A stretch of 19,606 nucleotides of DNA. Origin: JAKAQB01 sp035702855. Its GTDB lineage: Bacteria > Actinomycetota > Acidimicrobiia > Acidimicrobiales > Palsa-688. The stretch lies in contig DASSZM010000018.1 of assembly GCA_035702855.1 (NCBI GenBank), positions 1 to 19,606 of the forward strand, given 5' to 3'. Position 1 is the first letter of the stretch; every line of letters begins with the position of its first letter. The translations under genes and the position numbers were made by a program. Positions 4,957-12,672 of this stretch are shown in pieces. Below the pieces are notes generated by a model. It saw nothing but the letters and a program-made list of their open reading frames with translations, made no database searches and was not told the DNA's origin.

Positions 4957-7842
4957 GTGGCCGTTGACGCGCACCTCGCCGCCCTGCTCCGGGAGGTCGT
5001 CGGCGACGCCGCCGACGACAGTCCCCGACGCCTCGCCGAGTACAGCTCGGATGCCTCCAACTACCGGGTGGTCCCCTCGGTCGTGGTCTTTCCCCGCCAC
5101 GTCGACGACATCCTGGCGGTGGCGGAGGTGTGCCGTCGGGAGGGCGTGGCCCTGACCGCCCGGGGCGGCGGCACCTCCTGCGCCGGTAACGCCGTCGGCC
5201 CCGGGGTCGTGCTCGACCTCTCCCGCCACCTCGGCCGAGTCCTGGCGGTCGACCCCGACACCCGCACCGCCCGGGTCGAGCCGGGCGCCGTCCTCGACAC
5301 CCTGCAGGCCGCCGCCGGGCGCCACGGCCTGCGCTTCGGGCCGGACCCGTCCTCGCACAGCCGCTGCACCCTCGGCGGCATGATCGGCAACAACGCCTGC
5401 GGCGCCCACGCCATGGCCTACGGCACGACCGCCGCCAACGTCGCCGCCCTCGACCTGCTCGACGGCCGCGGCCGGCGCCTCGCCGTCGGGCCCGGCGGCG
5501 ACGCACCGCCCGGGCTCGCCGGGTTCGTCACCCGCCACGTCGAGCCGATCGCCGGCGAGCTGGGCCGCTTCGGCCGGCAGGTCTCCGGCTACTCCCTCGA
5601 GCACCTCCTCGGCCGGTCACGTCCCGGTGACGGCCTGGCCGCCGCCCTGGTCGGCACCGAGGGGACCTGCGGCATCGTGCTCGGCGCCGAGCTGCGGCTC
5701 GTGCCGCTCCCGGCGGCGACCGCCCTGGTCGTGGCCGGCTACCCCGACATGCCGGCGGCGGCCGGGGCCGTGCCCGGGCTGCTGCCCCTCGCCCCCCTGG
5801 CGCTCGAGGGCATCGACGTCCGCCTCGTCGACCTGGTGCGGGCCCGCCGCCCCGCCGGTCTCCCCGAGCTGCCCGCCGGGGCGGCGTGGCTGATGGCCGA
5901 GGTCGGCGGCGAGACGCCGGCGGCGGCGCTGGCCGCCGGGGAGGCGCTGCTCGCCGCCGCCGGGGCGCTCGACGGCCGGGTCGTGCCCGCCGGCCCCCAG
6001 GCGACCGCCCTGTGGCGGATCCGCGAGGACGGCGCCGGGCTCGGTAGCCGCACCCCGGCGGGAGCGCCGGCGTGGCCGGCGTGGGAGGACGCCGCCGTGC
6101 CGCCCGCCGTGCTGGCCCCCTACCTGCGGGACTTCACCGCCCTGCTCGCCGACCACGGCCTCGACGGCCTGCTCTACGGGCACTTCGGGGACGGCTGCAT
6201 CCACGTGCGCATCGACCTGCCGCTGGCCGAGCACCCCCGTCGGCTGCGGCCGTTCCTCGTCGAGGCGGCGACACTGGTGGCCGGCTACGGCGGGTCGCTG
6301 TCGGGCGAGCACGGCGACGGCCGGGCGCGCAGCGAGCTCCTGCCGCTCATGTACTCGCCGGCGGCGATCGAGGCGTTCGCCGCCTTCAAGGCGCTGTTCG
6401 ACCCGGACCACCTGCTCAACCCGGGGGTGCTGGTCGACCCCGCCCCCGTCGACACCGACCTGCGCCGCCCGCTCGCCGGCCCGGTCCGGCGCCGCCCGGG
6501 CGGCCTGGCGCTGCACGCCGACGGCGGGGACTTCACCACCGCCGTGCACCGCTGCGTGGGGGTGGGCAAGTGCCGGGCGGACAACGGCGGCGGCGGCGGG
6601 TTCATGTGCCCGTCGTTCCTGGCGACCGGCGACGAGAAGGACTCCACCCGCGGCCGGGCCCGGGTGCTGCAGGAGATGGCCAACGGGTCGCTGGTCGCCG
6701 ACGGGTGGCGCTCCCCCGAGGTCCACGAGGCCCTCGACCTGTGCCTCGCCTGCCGGGCCTGCGCCCGGGACTGCCCGGTGTCGGTCGACATGGCCACCTA
6801 CAAGGCGGAGGTCCTCCACCAGACCTGGAAGGGCCGGCTGCGGCCCCGCAGCCACTACAGCCTCGGGTGGCTGCCGCTCTGGCTGGACCTCGCCCGGCGC
6901 ACCGGCACCGCCCGGCTCGCCGGCCGGTTGCTGCGCCTGCCGGCGGTGGCGGGCGCAGCCAAGCGGCTCGCCGGCATCGACGCCCGGCGCCCGCTGCCGG
7001 CGCCGGCGGCCGACCCCCTGACCGCCGCGGAGCTGCGGGCGGCGATCGGCCCGGCCCGCGCGGCGGTCGGCGCGCCGGCCGGGCCGGTGGTGCTGTGGGC
7101 CGACAGCTTCACCCGGGGCTTCGCCCCCGGGATCGCGCTCGCCGCTGCCCGGGTGCTCACCGAGGCCGGCTTCGAGGTCGTCGTCCCCGACGCCGACGTC
7201 TGCTGCGGCCTGACCTGGGTCTCCACCGGCCAGCTCGACGCCGCCCGGCGCCGGCTCCGTCGGGCCGTCGACGTGCTGGCCCCGTGGGCGACCGCCGGCG
7301 TGCCGATCGTCGGCCTGGAGCCGTCGTGCGCCGCCACCCTGCGAGCGGACCTCACCGAGCTGCTCCCCCGCGACGCGCGCGCCGCCGCCGTCGCCGGCGC
7401 CGTGCGGACCCTGGCGCAGGTGCTGCTCGGCCCGGGCTCCGGGGGCGCCGCCGTCGACCCCGACCGCCTGGCGCGCGTCGCCGAGCGCTACCGCCCGGCG
7501 CTCGCCGGCCGGACGGTCGTGGCCCAGCCGCACTGCCATCACCACGCCGTGTTCGGCTACGACGCCGACCTGGCCCTGCTGCGCGCCGCCGGCGCCCACG
7601 TGCGTGCCCTCGCCGGGTGCTGCGGGCTGGCCGGCAACTTCGGGATGGAGACCGGCCACTACGAGGTGTCGGCGGCCGTGGCCGCCCACGCGCTCCTCCC
7701 CGCCCTCGAAGGGGCGCCCGCCGGGGCCGTCCTGCTCGCCGACGGCTTCAGCTGCCGCACCCAGGCGGCGCAGCTCGGCGGCCGGGAGTGCCGCCACCTC
7801 GCCGAGCTGCTGGCCGGGACGCCGGCGCCCGACGGGCGCTGA
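4957..7842 (+). CDS. FAD-binding and (Fe-S)-binding oxidoreductase, D-lactate/glycolate dehydrogenase type
   Basis: 961 residues, a fusion of a GlcD/Dld-like flavoprotein and a GlcF-like iron-sulfur protein. The FAD_binding_4 domain lies near residues 41-200 (ARGGGTSCAGNAVGPGVVLD; LGGMIGNNACGAH), the C-terminal flavin oxidase region near 260-490 (GHFGDGCIHVRID about 408; GEHGDGR about 450). The Fe-S module has C533, C539 and C551, then CLACRACARDC (C596, C599, C602, C606). Two CCG blocks follow (CCGLTW about 749; GCCGLAG about 888). It should oxidise a 2-hydroxy acid and pass electrons toward the quinone pool; the substrate cannot be told from sequence. GTG 4957 is preferred because the protein then starts VAVDAHLAALL; GTG 4942 is an in-frame alternative. 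No strong SD. Confidence 0.93.
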   Translation: MAVDAHLAALLREVVGDAADDSPRRLAEYSSDASNYRVVPSVVVFPRHVDDILAVAEVCRREGVALTARGGGTSCAGNAVGPGVVLDLSRHLGRVLAVDPDTRTARVEPGAVLDTLQAAAGRHGLRFGPDPSSHSRCTLGGMIGNNACGAHAMAYGTTAANVAALDLLDGRGRRLAVGPGGDAPPGLAGFVTRHVEPIAGELGRFGRQVSGYSLEHLLGRSRPGDGLAAALVGTEGTCGIVLGAELRLVPLPAATALVVAGYPDMPAAAGAVPGLLPLAPLALEGIDVRLVDLVRARRPAGLPELPAGAAWLMAEVGGETPAAALAAGEALLAAAGALDGRVVPAGPQATALWRIREDGAGLGSRTPAGAPAWPAWEDAAVPPAVLAPYLRDFTALLADHGLDGLLYGHFGDGCIHVRIDLPLAEHPRRLRPFLVEAATLVAGYGGSLSGEHGDGRARSELLPLMYSPAAIEAFAAFKALFDPDHLLNPGVLVDPAPVDTDLRRPLAGPVRRRPGGLALHADGGDFTTAVHRCVGVGKCRADNGGGGGFMCPSFLATGDEKDSTRGRARVLQEMANGSLVADGWRSPEVHEALDLCLACRACARDCPVSVDMATYKAEVLHQTWKGRLRPRSHYSLGWLPLWLDLARRTGTARLAGRLLRLPAVAGAAKRLAGIDARRPLPAPAADPLTAAELRAAIGPARAAVGAPAGPVVLWADSFTRGFAPGIALAAARVLTEAGFEVVVPDADVCCGLTWVSTGQLDAARRRLRRAVDVLAPWATAGVPIVGLEPSCAATLRADLTELLPRDARAAAVAGAVRTLAQVLLGPGSGGAAVDPDRLARVAERYRPALAGRTVVAQPHCHHHAVFGYDADLALLRAAGAHVRALAGCCGLAGNFGMETGHYEVSAAVAAHALLPALEGAPAGAVLLADGFSCRTQAAQLGGRECRHLAELLAGTPAPDGR

Positions 7843-7870
7843 GGGTTCCCGTTCTCCGCTGCGCCCCGCC

Positions 7871-7886
7871 CGCCCGTCGTCGGGCG
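7871..7886 (+). terminator. GC hairpin after the FAD/Fe-S oxidoreductase
   Basis: CGCCCG, TCGT, CGGGCG: a 6-bp stem with a 4-nt loop, 29 nt after the stop codon, without a T-run. Plausible terminator. Confidence 0.45.
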
Positions 7887-7924
7887 ACCCCGGGCGGCCA
7901 GCTGGTCAGCGGCGTGGCCGGCTG

Positions 7925-7983
7925 CCGGCGGCCCCGGCCGGCGGCGTGGGCGGCGACGTGGCCCGGCCGGCGGCCCCGGCCGG
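7925..7983. repeat. Pair of 17-bp direct repeats upstream of kaiC
   Basis: CCGGCGGCCCCGGCCGG occurs at 7925-7941 and again, identical, at 7967-7983, with start-to-start spacing of 42 bp (four helical turns). Each copy is also partly self-complementary. They lie about 280-340 bp before kaiC. Confidence 0.45.
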
Positions 7984-8247
7984 GCCGTGATACGGCGCAT
8001 TCCACTCCAGGGGACGGCGCGCGGGCAGCCTTTGCTCGGCTTTCTGAGCTCACTTCCCCGCCTTCGGGATCGGGCCGGATCCGCCGATCGGTGGTATCTG
8101 TCCCGAGCGGCCGGGCCGCCCGTACGACCGGACCGGCGGCGCGGGTGACGCCTGGTTTGGCGGGGGCGGCGGGCGGGAAGAGTCTCGCACCGGTTGGGCG
8201 GCGCGACCCCGCAGGAAGCGCGGTCGCGGCGCGGCTGTGCATCGGAC

Positions 8248-8253
8248 GGAGGA
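8248..8253 (+). promoter_or_regulatory. Ribosome binding site of kaiC
   Basis: GGAGGA with 10 nt to the GTG at 8264. It favours this start over the upstream in-frame GTG at 8237, which has no SD at a useful distance. Confidence 0.55.
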
Positions 8254-8263
8254 AACCGCCAAG

Positions 8264-9673
8264 GTGCCCCAGGGGCGAATCGAACACTGCAGGACGGGGA
8301 TCGTCGGGCTGGACGAGGTGACCGCCGGAGGACTCCCGCGCGGCCGGACCACGCTGCTGAGCGGCGGCCCGGGGTGCGGGAAGACGCTCCTCGCCACCGA
8401 GTTCCTGGTGCGAGGCGCCGAGCGGGGTGAACCGGGCCTGTTCGTCCCGTTCGAGGAGACGGCCGAGGAGGTCTGCGCCAACGGGGCGTCGCTCGGCTGG
8501 GACCTGCCGGCGCTCGTGGAGGACGGGTCTCTGCTGATCGACCACGTGGCGGTCGATCGTGACCAGATCGAGCAGACCGGCGAGTACACCCTCGACGGGC
8601 TGCTCGTGCGCCTCGGCTTCGCCATCGACCGCATCGGTGCCAAGCGGGTGGTGCTCGACACCCTGGAGGTGCTCTTCTCCGCCCTCGACGACACCGCCGT
8701 GCTGCGCGCCGAGCTGCGGCGGCTGTTCGGGTGGCTCAAGGAGCGGGGTGTCACCGCCATCGTGACCGCCGAGCGCTCCGGCCACGGGATCACCCGCTAC
8801 GGGCTCGAGGAGTACGTCTCGGACTGTGTGATCGTCCTCGACCACCGGGTCACCGACGAGCTCGCCGTCCGCCGGATGCGGATCGTCAAGTTCCGGGGGT
8901 CCGGGCACTCCTCGAGCGAGCTGCCGTTCCTGATCGCCCCGGGCGGCCTCAGCGTCGTCCCACTCAGCCGCTTCGACCTCAGCTATCCGACCTCCGACGA
9001 GATCGTCTCGAGCGGCGTGCCCGACCTCGACGCCATGCTCGGCCGCAAGGGGTGGTACCGGGGGAGCACGGTGATCATCTCGGGCACCTCCGGCACCGGC
9101 AAGACGACCTTCGCCGCCCACTTCGCCGCCGCCGCGTGCGGGCGGGGCGAGCGGTGCCTGTTCATGGCCCACGAGGAGGGCGAGCGCCAGATCATCCGCA
9201 ACATGGCGTCGGTCGGGATCGACCTGGCGGCGCCGGCCGCCGCCGGGATCCTCCGGGTCCGGGCGGTCCGTCCCACCCAGACGGGCCTCGAGGACCACCT
9301 GGCGACCCTCCACCGGGAGGTGGAGACCTTCGCCCCGGACGTGGTGGTGATCGACCCGGTCACCGACTTCCACTCGCTCGGCTCGTCCCGGGAGATCCGC
9401 TCGATGCTGATGCGGATGCTGGACTTCCTCAAGCAGCGCCAGGTGACGGCCCTGCTCACCAGCCTCGTCCCTGAGGGCGACCACGAGGACACCGTCATCT
9501 CCTCGCTCATCGACAGCTGGGTGCAGCTGCGCGCCGAGCGGACCGACCACGGCCGGGGCCGGGTCCTCTACGTCCTGAAGTGCCGGGGCATGCCCCACTC
9601 CCAGGAGGTCCGCCCCTACAACATCACCGACGACGGGATCGTCATCCGGGAGGCGGCGGAGGCGCACCGATGA
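8264..9673 (+). CDS. kaiC: KaiC-family double-domain ATPase (circadian clock protein type)
   Basis: 469 residues, two RecA-like KaiC domains. CI starts with TGIVGLDEVTAGGLPRGRTTLL and has Walker A GGPGCGKT (34-41) and the catalytic pair E64-E65 (PFEET). CII has Walker A GTSGTGKT (274-281), E304-E305 (AHEEGERQIIRN), and GLEDHL as in cyanobacterial KaiC. The phosphorylation segment EDTVISSLID aligns with the S431/T432 region: S413 and S414 occupy the acceptor sites and E408 sits where T426 is. The chain stops shortly after NITDDGIVI, so the ~40-50-residue A-loop and tail that bind KaiA are missing. Cytosolic; predicted hexameric ATPase and possible autokinase. Start GTG 8264 has an SD; GTG 8237 would add nine residues. 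The stop overlaps the kaiB start (ATGA). Confidence 0.95.
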   Translation: MPQGRIEHCRTGIVGLDEVTAGGLPRGRTTLLSGGPGCGKTLLATEFLVRGAERGEPGLFVPFEETAEEVCANGASLGWDLPALVEDGSLLIDHVAVDRDQIEQTGEYTLDGLLVRLGFAIDRIGAKRVVLDTLEVLFSALDDTAVLRAELRRLFGWLKERGVTAIVTAERSGHGITRYGLEEYVSDCVIVLDHRVTDELAVRRMRIVKFRGSGHSSSELPFLIAPGGLSVVPLSRFDLSYPTSDEIVSSGVPDLDAMLGRKGWYRGSTVIISGTSGTGKTTFAAHFAAAACGRGERCLFMAHEEGERQIIRNMASVGIDLAAPAAAGILRVRAVRPTQTGLEDHLATLHREVETFAPDVVVIDPVTDFHSLGSSREIRSMLMRMLDFLKQRQVTALLTSLVPEGDHEDTVISSLIDSWVQLRAERTDHGRGRVLYVLKCRGMPHSQEVRPYNITDDGIVIREAAEAHR

Positions 9674-9972
9674 GCGCCGCTGACGCGGCCGCCGACGGGC
9701 CGTGGCACCTGCGGCTCTACATCGCCGGGCGCACCGCCCGCAGCGAGGCGGCCCTGCACAACCTCCGCGAGATCTGCGAGGAGCACCTCGCCGGCATGTA
9801 CAGCATCGAGGTGGTGGACCTGCTGGAGCGGCCCCAGCTGGCCCAGGGCGAGCAGATCGTCGCCATCCCCACCCTGGAGCGCCGCCTGCCGCCGCCGGTC
9901 CGCAAGATCATCGGCGACCTGAGCAACACCGAGCGGGTCCTGATCGGCCTCGACCTGCTCCCCCGCCGTTGA
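9670..9972 (+). CDS. kaiB: KaiB, fold-switching clock protein
   Basis: 100 residues. The match to cyanobacterial KaiB is plain through most of the length: LRLYIAGRT (14-22), EICEEHLAG (34-42), IEVVDLLERPQLAQGEQIVA (46-65), PTL (67-69), LPPPVRKIIGDLSN (73-86) and VLIGLDLL (90-97). The prolines of the PPP turn and the G93/D95 positions studied for fold switching are conserved. It lacks the acidic C-terminal tail of cyanobacterial KaiB. A true stand-alone KaiB, not the sensor domain of a SasA-type kinase. ATG 9670 overlaps the kaiC stop, so translation is probably coupled. Gene order is kaiC-kaiB, reversed from cyanobacterial kaiABC. The predicted role is to bind the KaiC CI ring in one phosphorylation or nucleotide state. 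Confidence 0.95.
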   Translation: MSAADAAADGPWHLRLYIAGRTARSEAALHNLREICEEHLAGMYSIEVVDLLERPQLAQGEQIVAIPTLERRLPPPVRKIIGDLSNTERVLIGLDLLPRR

Positions 9973-12104
9973 CCGTCGACGGGCCCGGCGTCGCGGCCCT
10001 CCTCGAGTCGGTCCCGGTGGGGGTGGTCCTCGTGCGCGACGCCACCGTCGTCGGCTGGAACGCCGCCGCCGAGGTGCTCTACGGCCGCCGCCGCTCCGAA
10101 GCGGCCGGCCGCCCCCTCACCGAGGTGCTCTTCGAGCCGGCGGACGGACCGGCGGTGCTCGAAACGCTCGCGCGCGTCCGTGCCGGGGAGGTCTGGGAGG
10201 GCAACGCCCGCGTCCGGCGGGCCGACGGGGTCCTGCTGGTCAGCGGGTTCCGGGCCGTCCCGGTCGGCGACGACGGGCTCGTCGCCTGGGTGGCGCTCGA
10301 CCACGTCGACCAGGCCATGGCCGAGCAGGAGCGCGCCGTCCTGCTGAGCGCCGAGCACGCCGCCCGGGCGACGGCCGAGGAGGCGCTCGGGCTGGTCGAG
10401 GCGGTCGTCGGCTCGGCGCCGGTCGGCATCGCCGTGTTCGACCTGCAGCTGCGCTACGTCCGGGTCAACGAGGCGTTCGCCGCCCTGAGCGGGCTGACGC
10501 CCGAGGAGCACGTGGGCAGCTTCGTGGGCGAGGTGGTCCCGCTGCCCCCCGAGGTCGCCGCCGACCTGCGCCGGGTGGTGACCACCGGCCGCCACATCCT
10601 CGACCGGGAGGTGGGCATCGACACCACCGCCGGCGGGCCCCGCTCGTTCCAGTTCAACTTCTACCCGGTGCAGACCACCGGCGGGGAGCTGATCGGCGCC
10701 GGCACCACGGTGGCGGAGGTGACCGCCCTCCGCCGGGCCGAGGCAGCCCGCGAGGAGATGCTCGCCGAGGCCCGCGCCGCCCAGCGCCGGCTGGCGGTGC
10801 TGTCCACTGCCAGCGCCGCCTTGAGCACGACCATGGACCTCGACGAGATGCTGGGACGCCTGGCCCGCTCCTTGGCGCCCGCCGAGGCCGACTGGTGCCT
10901 GATCGAGCTGCTCGGCGAGTCCGGCCGCTTCGAGCGGGCGGTGGCGTCCCACCGCTCGGCGGAGAAGGGGCGGGTGCTCCGGGCCACCATGCTGGCCTCG
11001 CCCGCCGACCAGGGCGGCGACGGGCCCATCGCCCGCGCCCTGCGGTCGGGCAAGGCGCAGCGCTTCGTCCGCCCGCAGGTGCAGGCGGCGTTCGCCCGGG
11101 CGGCCGCCGACCGGCACCTCGAGCGCTTCCCCGGCGTGGAGGACCTGCGCTCGGCGGTGGTGGTACCGATCCGCAGCGGGGAGGACCCCCTCGGTGTGCT
11201 CCTCCTCGCCACCGAGGGCGACCGCCTCCTCGGCGACGACGACGTCGACCTGGCCGTCGAGGTCGCCCACCGGGCGGCGCTCGCCGTGCGCAACGCCCGC
11301 TCCTACCAGCAGGAGCACGACATCGCCGAGAACCTCCAGCGCGGGCTGCTGCCGGCGTCGCTGCCCGAGGTGCCCGGCGTCGAGCTCGCCGTCCGCTACC
11401 TCGCCGCCACCGAGGGGGCCCTGGTGGGCGGCGACTGGTACGACGTCGCCCCCCTCGACGACGGCAGCGCCGCCCTGGCCGTCGGTGACGTGGTCGGCCA
11501 CGACATCGTGGCGGCCTCCGCCGTCGGCCCGCTGCGCACCGGCCTGCGGGTGCACGCCGACGGCCGGGTCGACGAGCCGGCGCACGTCCTGGGCCGGCTG
11601 GACCGCCTCGTCGACCAGCTCGGCCTGCCGATGGCCACGGCCGTGCTGGCCGTGCTCGAACCCGGCCGCCGCCAGCTGCGCTGGAGCAGCGCCGGTCACC
11701 TCCCCCCGCTGCTGGTCCGGCGGTCCACCGCCCGCTACCTGGAGGACGGCGGCGGGCTCCCCCTCGGCGCCGGCGTGCCGGGCACGGCCCCGGCGCCTCG
11801 GCGCACCGCCAGCGTGCGCCTCGCCGCCGGCGACACGCTCCTGCTCTGCACCGACGGGCTGGTCGAGCGGCGCAGCGAGAGCATCGACACCGGCATGGCC
11901 CGCCTGGCCCGGGCGGTGATCGGCGTGGGCGGCGGCGTGGAGGAGCTGTGCGACGCCGTCCTCGACCGGGTGCTGCCTGCCGGGGCCCGCCGCAGCGACG
12001 ACGTCGTGGTGCTCGCCGCCCGTCTCGGACCCGCCCTGACCGACGCGCCGGCGCCGGACGCGCCGGGGGCGGAGACGACGGAGGCGACGCCCCCGGCTCG
12101 CTAG
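9969..12104 (+). CDS. PAS-PAS-GAF-SpoIIE serine/threonine phosphatase (RsbU-like), likely Kai output
   Basis: 711 residues, soluble. Domains: PAS 1 about 7-120 (VPVGVVLVRDATVVGWNAAA), PAS 2 about 137-255 (SAPVGIAVFDLQLRYVRVNEAF), a short helical linker, GAF about 290-444, and a SpoIIE/PPM phosphatase about 451-690. The PPM metal-binding acids are present: GGDWYD (D489, D492), VGDVVGHD (D507, D512), LCTDGLVE (D629) and RRSDDVVVLA (D677, D678), so it should be active. Such enzymes dephosphorylate STAS anti-anti-sigma factors; no STAS or HATPase partner gene is in the window. The start is TTG 9969, whose TTGA overlaps the kaiB stop; no better start precedes PAS 1. The overlap with kaiB argues that it works with KaiBC. 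The target is inferred. Confidence 0.92.
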   Translation: MTVDGPGVAALLESVPVGVVLVRDATVVGWNAAAEVLYGRRRSEAAGRPLTEVLFEPADGPAVLETLARVRAGEVWEGNARVRRADGVLLVSGFRAVPVGDDGLVAWVALDHVDQAMAEQERAVLLSAEHAARATAEEALGLVEAVVGSAPVGIAVFDLQLRYVRVNEAFAALSGLTPEEHVGSFVGEVVPLPPEVAADLRRVVTTGRHILDREVGIDTTAGGPRSFQFNFYPVQTTGGELIGAGTTVAEVTALRRAEAAREEMLAEARAAQRRLAVLSTASAALSTTMDLDEMLGRLARSLAPAEADWCLIELLGESGRFERAVASHRSAEKGRVLRATMLASPADQGGDGPIARALRSGKAQRFVRPQVQAAFARAAADRHLERFPGVEDLRSAVVVPIRSGEDPLGVLLLATEGDRLLGDDDVDLAVEVAHRAALAVRNARSYQQEHDIAENLQRGLLPASLPEVPGVELAVRYLAATEGALVGGDWYDVAPLDDGSAALAVGDVVGHDIVAASAVGPLRTGLRVHADGRVDEPAHVLGRLDRLVDQLGLPMATAVLAVLEPGRRQLRWSSAGHLPPLLVRRSTARYLEDGGGLPLGAGVPGTAPAPRRTASVRLAAGDTLLLCTDGLVERRSESIDTGMARLARAVIGVGGGVEELCDAVLDRVLPAGARRSDDVVVLAARLGPALTDAPAPDAPGAETTEATPPAR

Positions 12105-12115
12105 GGTCACGGGCC
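12102..12115 (+). promoter_or_regulatory. -10 box of a possible leaderless promoter for the MBL-fold gene
   Basis: TAGGGT (12102-12107) begins with the TAG stop codon of the phosphatase gene; 8 nt later comes GTG 12116. No SD. It could give a separate transcript besides operon read-through. Confidence 0.45.
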
Positions 12116-12664
12116 GTGCCCGCCCTCCTGGATGTCCTGGTCACCGGCTACGCCGACGGGCGCGTGGCGAGCACCGTCGTGCTCGTGCGCGACGCCGGGC
12201 AGGTCATCGTCGTCGACCCGGGCATGGTCGCCGACCGCCGCGCCATCCTCGACCCGATGGAGCGGCTCGGCGTGGCACCGGCCTCGGTGACCGACGTCGT
12301 GCTCAGCCACCACCACCCCGACCACACGCTCAACGTGGCGCTGTTCCCCCCGGTGCGGGTGCACGACCACATGGCGATCTACGAGGGTGACACCTGGACC
12401 GACCGGGACGCCGAGGGCTACCAGGTCTCGCCGTCGGTTCGCCTACTGGCCACCCCCGGCCACACCGACCAGGACGTCACCACGCTGGTGACCACCGCCG
12501 ACGGACTCGTCGCCTGCACCCACCTGTGGTGGTCGCAGGAGGGCCCCGAGCTCGACCCCTTCGCCCGGGACCAGACGCTCCTCGAGCGCTCCCGCCGGCG
12601 GGTGCTCGACCTGGCGCCGGTGCTGATCGTCCCCGGGCACGGAGGCCCGTGGGCACCCGCCTGA
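12116..12664 (+). CDS. Metallo-beta-lactamase-fold hydrolase (MBLAC1-like)
   Basis: 182 residues, cytosolic. Zinc motif HHHPDH (65-70), a further ligand H116 in TPGHTDQD, and the C-terminal GHGGPW. Where many family members have the metal-bridging Asp, the sequence reads VACTHLWW, so that position appears to be His or absent. Overall length and shape resemble MBLAC1-like hydrolases; the substrate is unknown. GTG 12116 is the only start near the fold's first strand, 11 nt after the phosphatase stop, so it may be the fourth gene of the kai operon, with its own TAGGGT box. A strong hairpin follows 20 nt after the stop. The N-terminal extension of the open frame (from 11948) overlaps the phosphatase and was rejected. 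Confidence 0.88.
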   Translation: MPALLDVLVTGYADGRVASTVVLVRDAGQVIVVDPGMVADRRAILDPMERLGVAPASVTDVVLSHHHPDHTLNVALFPPVRVHDHMAIYEGDTWTDRDAEGYQVSPSVRLLATPGHTDQDVTTLVTTADGLVACTHLWWSQEGPELDPFARDQTLLERSRRRVLDLAPVLIVPGHGGPWAPA

Positions 12665-12672
12665 CGAGGCAG

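Larger units (their letters stand above)
7843..8263. other. Intergenic region of about 420 bp upstream of kaiC
   Basis: No credible gene on either strand; the frames crossing it are Arg/Pro/Gly-rich shadows. It holds a GC hairpin near the left end, a pair of 17-bp direct repeats, and at 7985-8240 sequence that is somewhat less GC-rich and should contain the kai promoter. The best -10-like elements are TATCTG (8095-8100) and an AAGAGT near 8176-8181, but neither has a convincing -35, so I do not assign a start site. Confidence 0.6.

Noticed and set aside
5617..7797. Open frame of 726 codons on the minus strand inside the FAD/Fe-S gene
   Set aside because: Low-complexity Gly/Arg/Gln/Val composition with no domain, opposite a complete flavoprotein/Fe-S fusion.
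8032..8100. Definite promoter for kaiC (TTGCTC or GGTATC elements)
   Set aside because: Spacing to a matching partner element is wrong in each case, so no start site was assigned.
6072..8321. Plus-strand frame of 749 codons overlapping the FAD/Fe-S gene and the kaiC leader
   Set aside because: Arg/Pro/Ala-only composition and no recognisable motif; it is the shifted frame of the real gene.
7748..9667. Long open frame of 639 codons on the minus strand across kaiC
   Set aside because: It is antisense to an unmistakable KaiC and rich in Gly/Arg/Pro/Val/His, as expected for the shadow frame of GC-rich coding DNA. No motif is seen.
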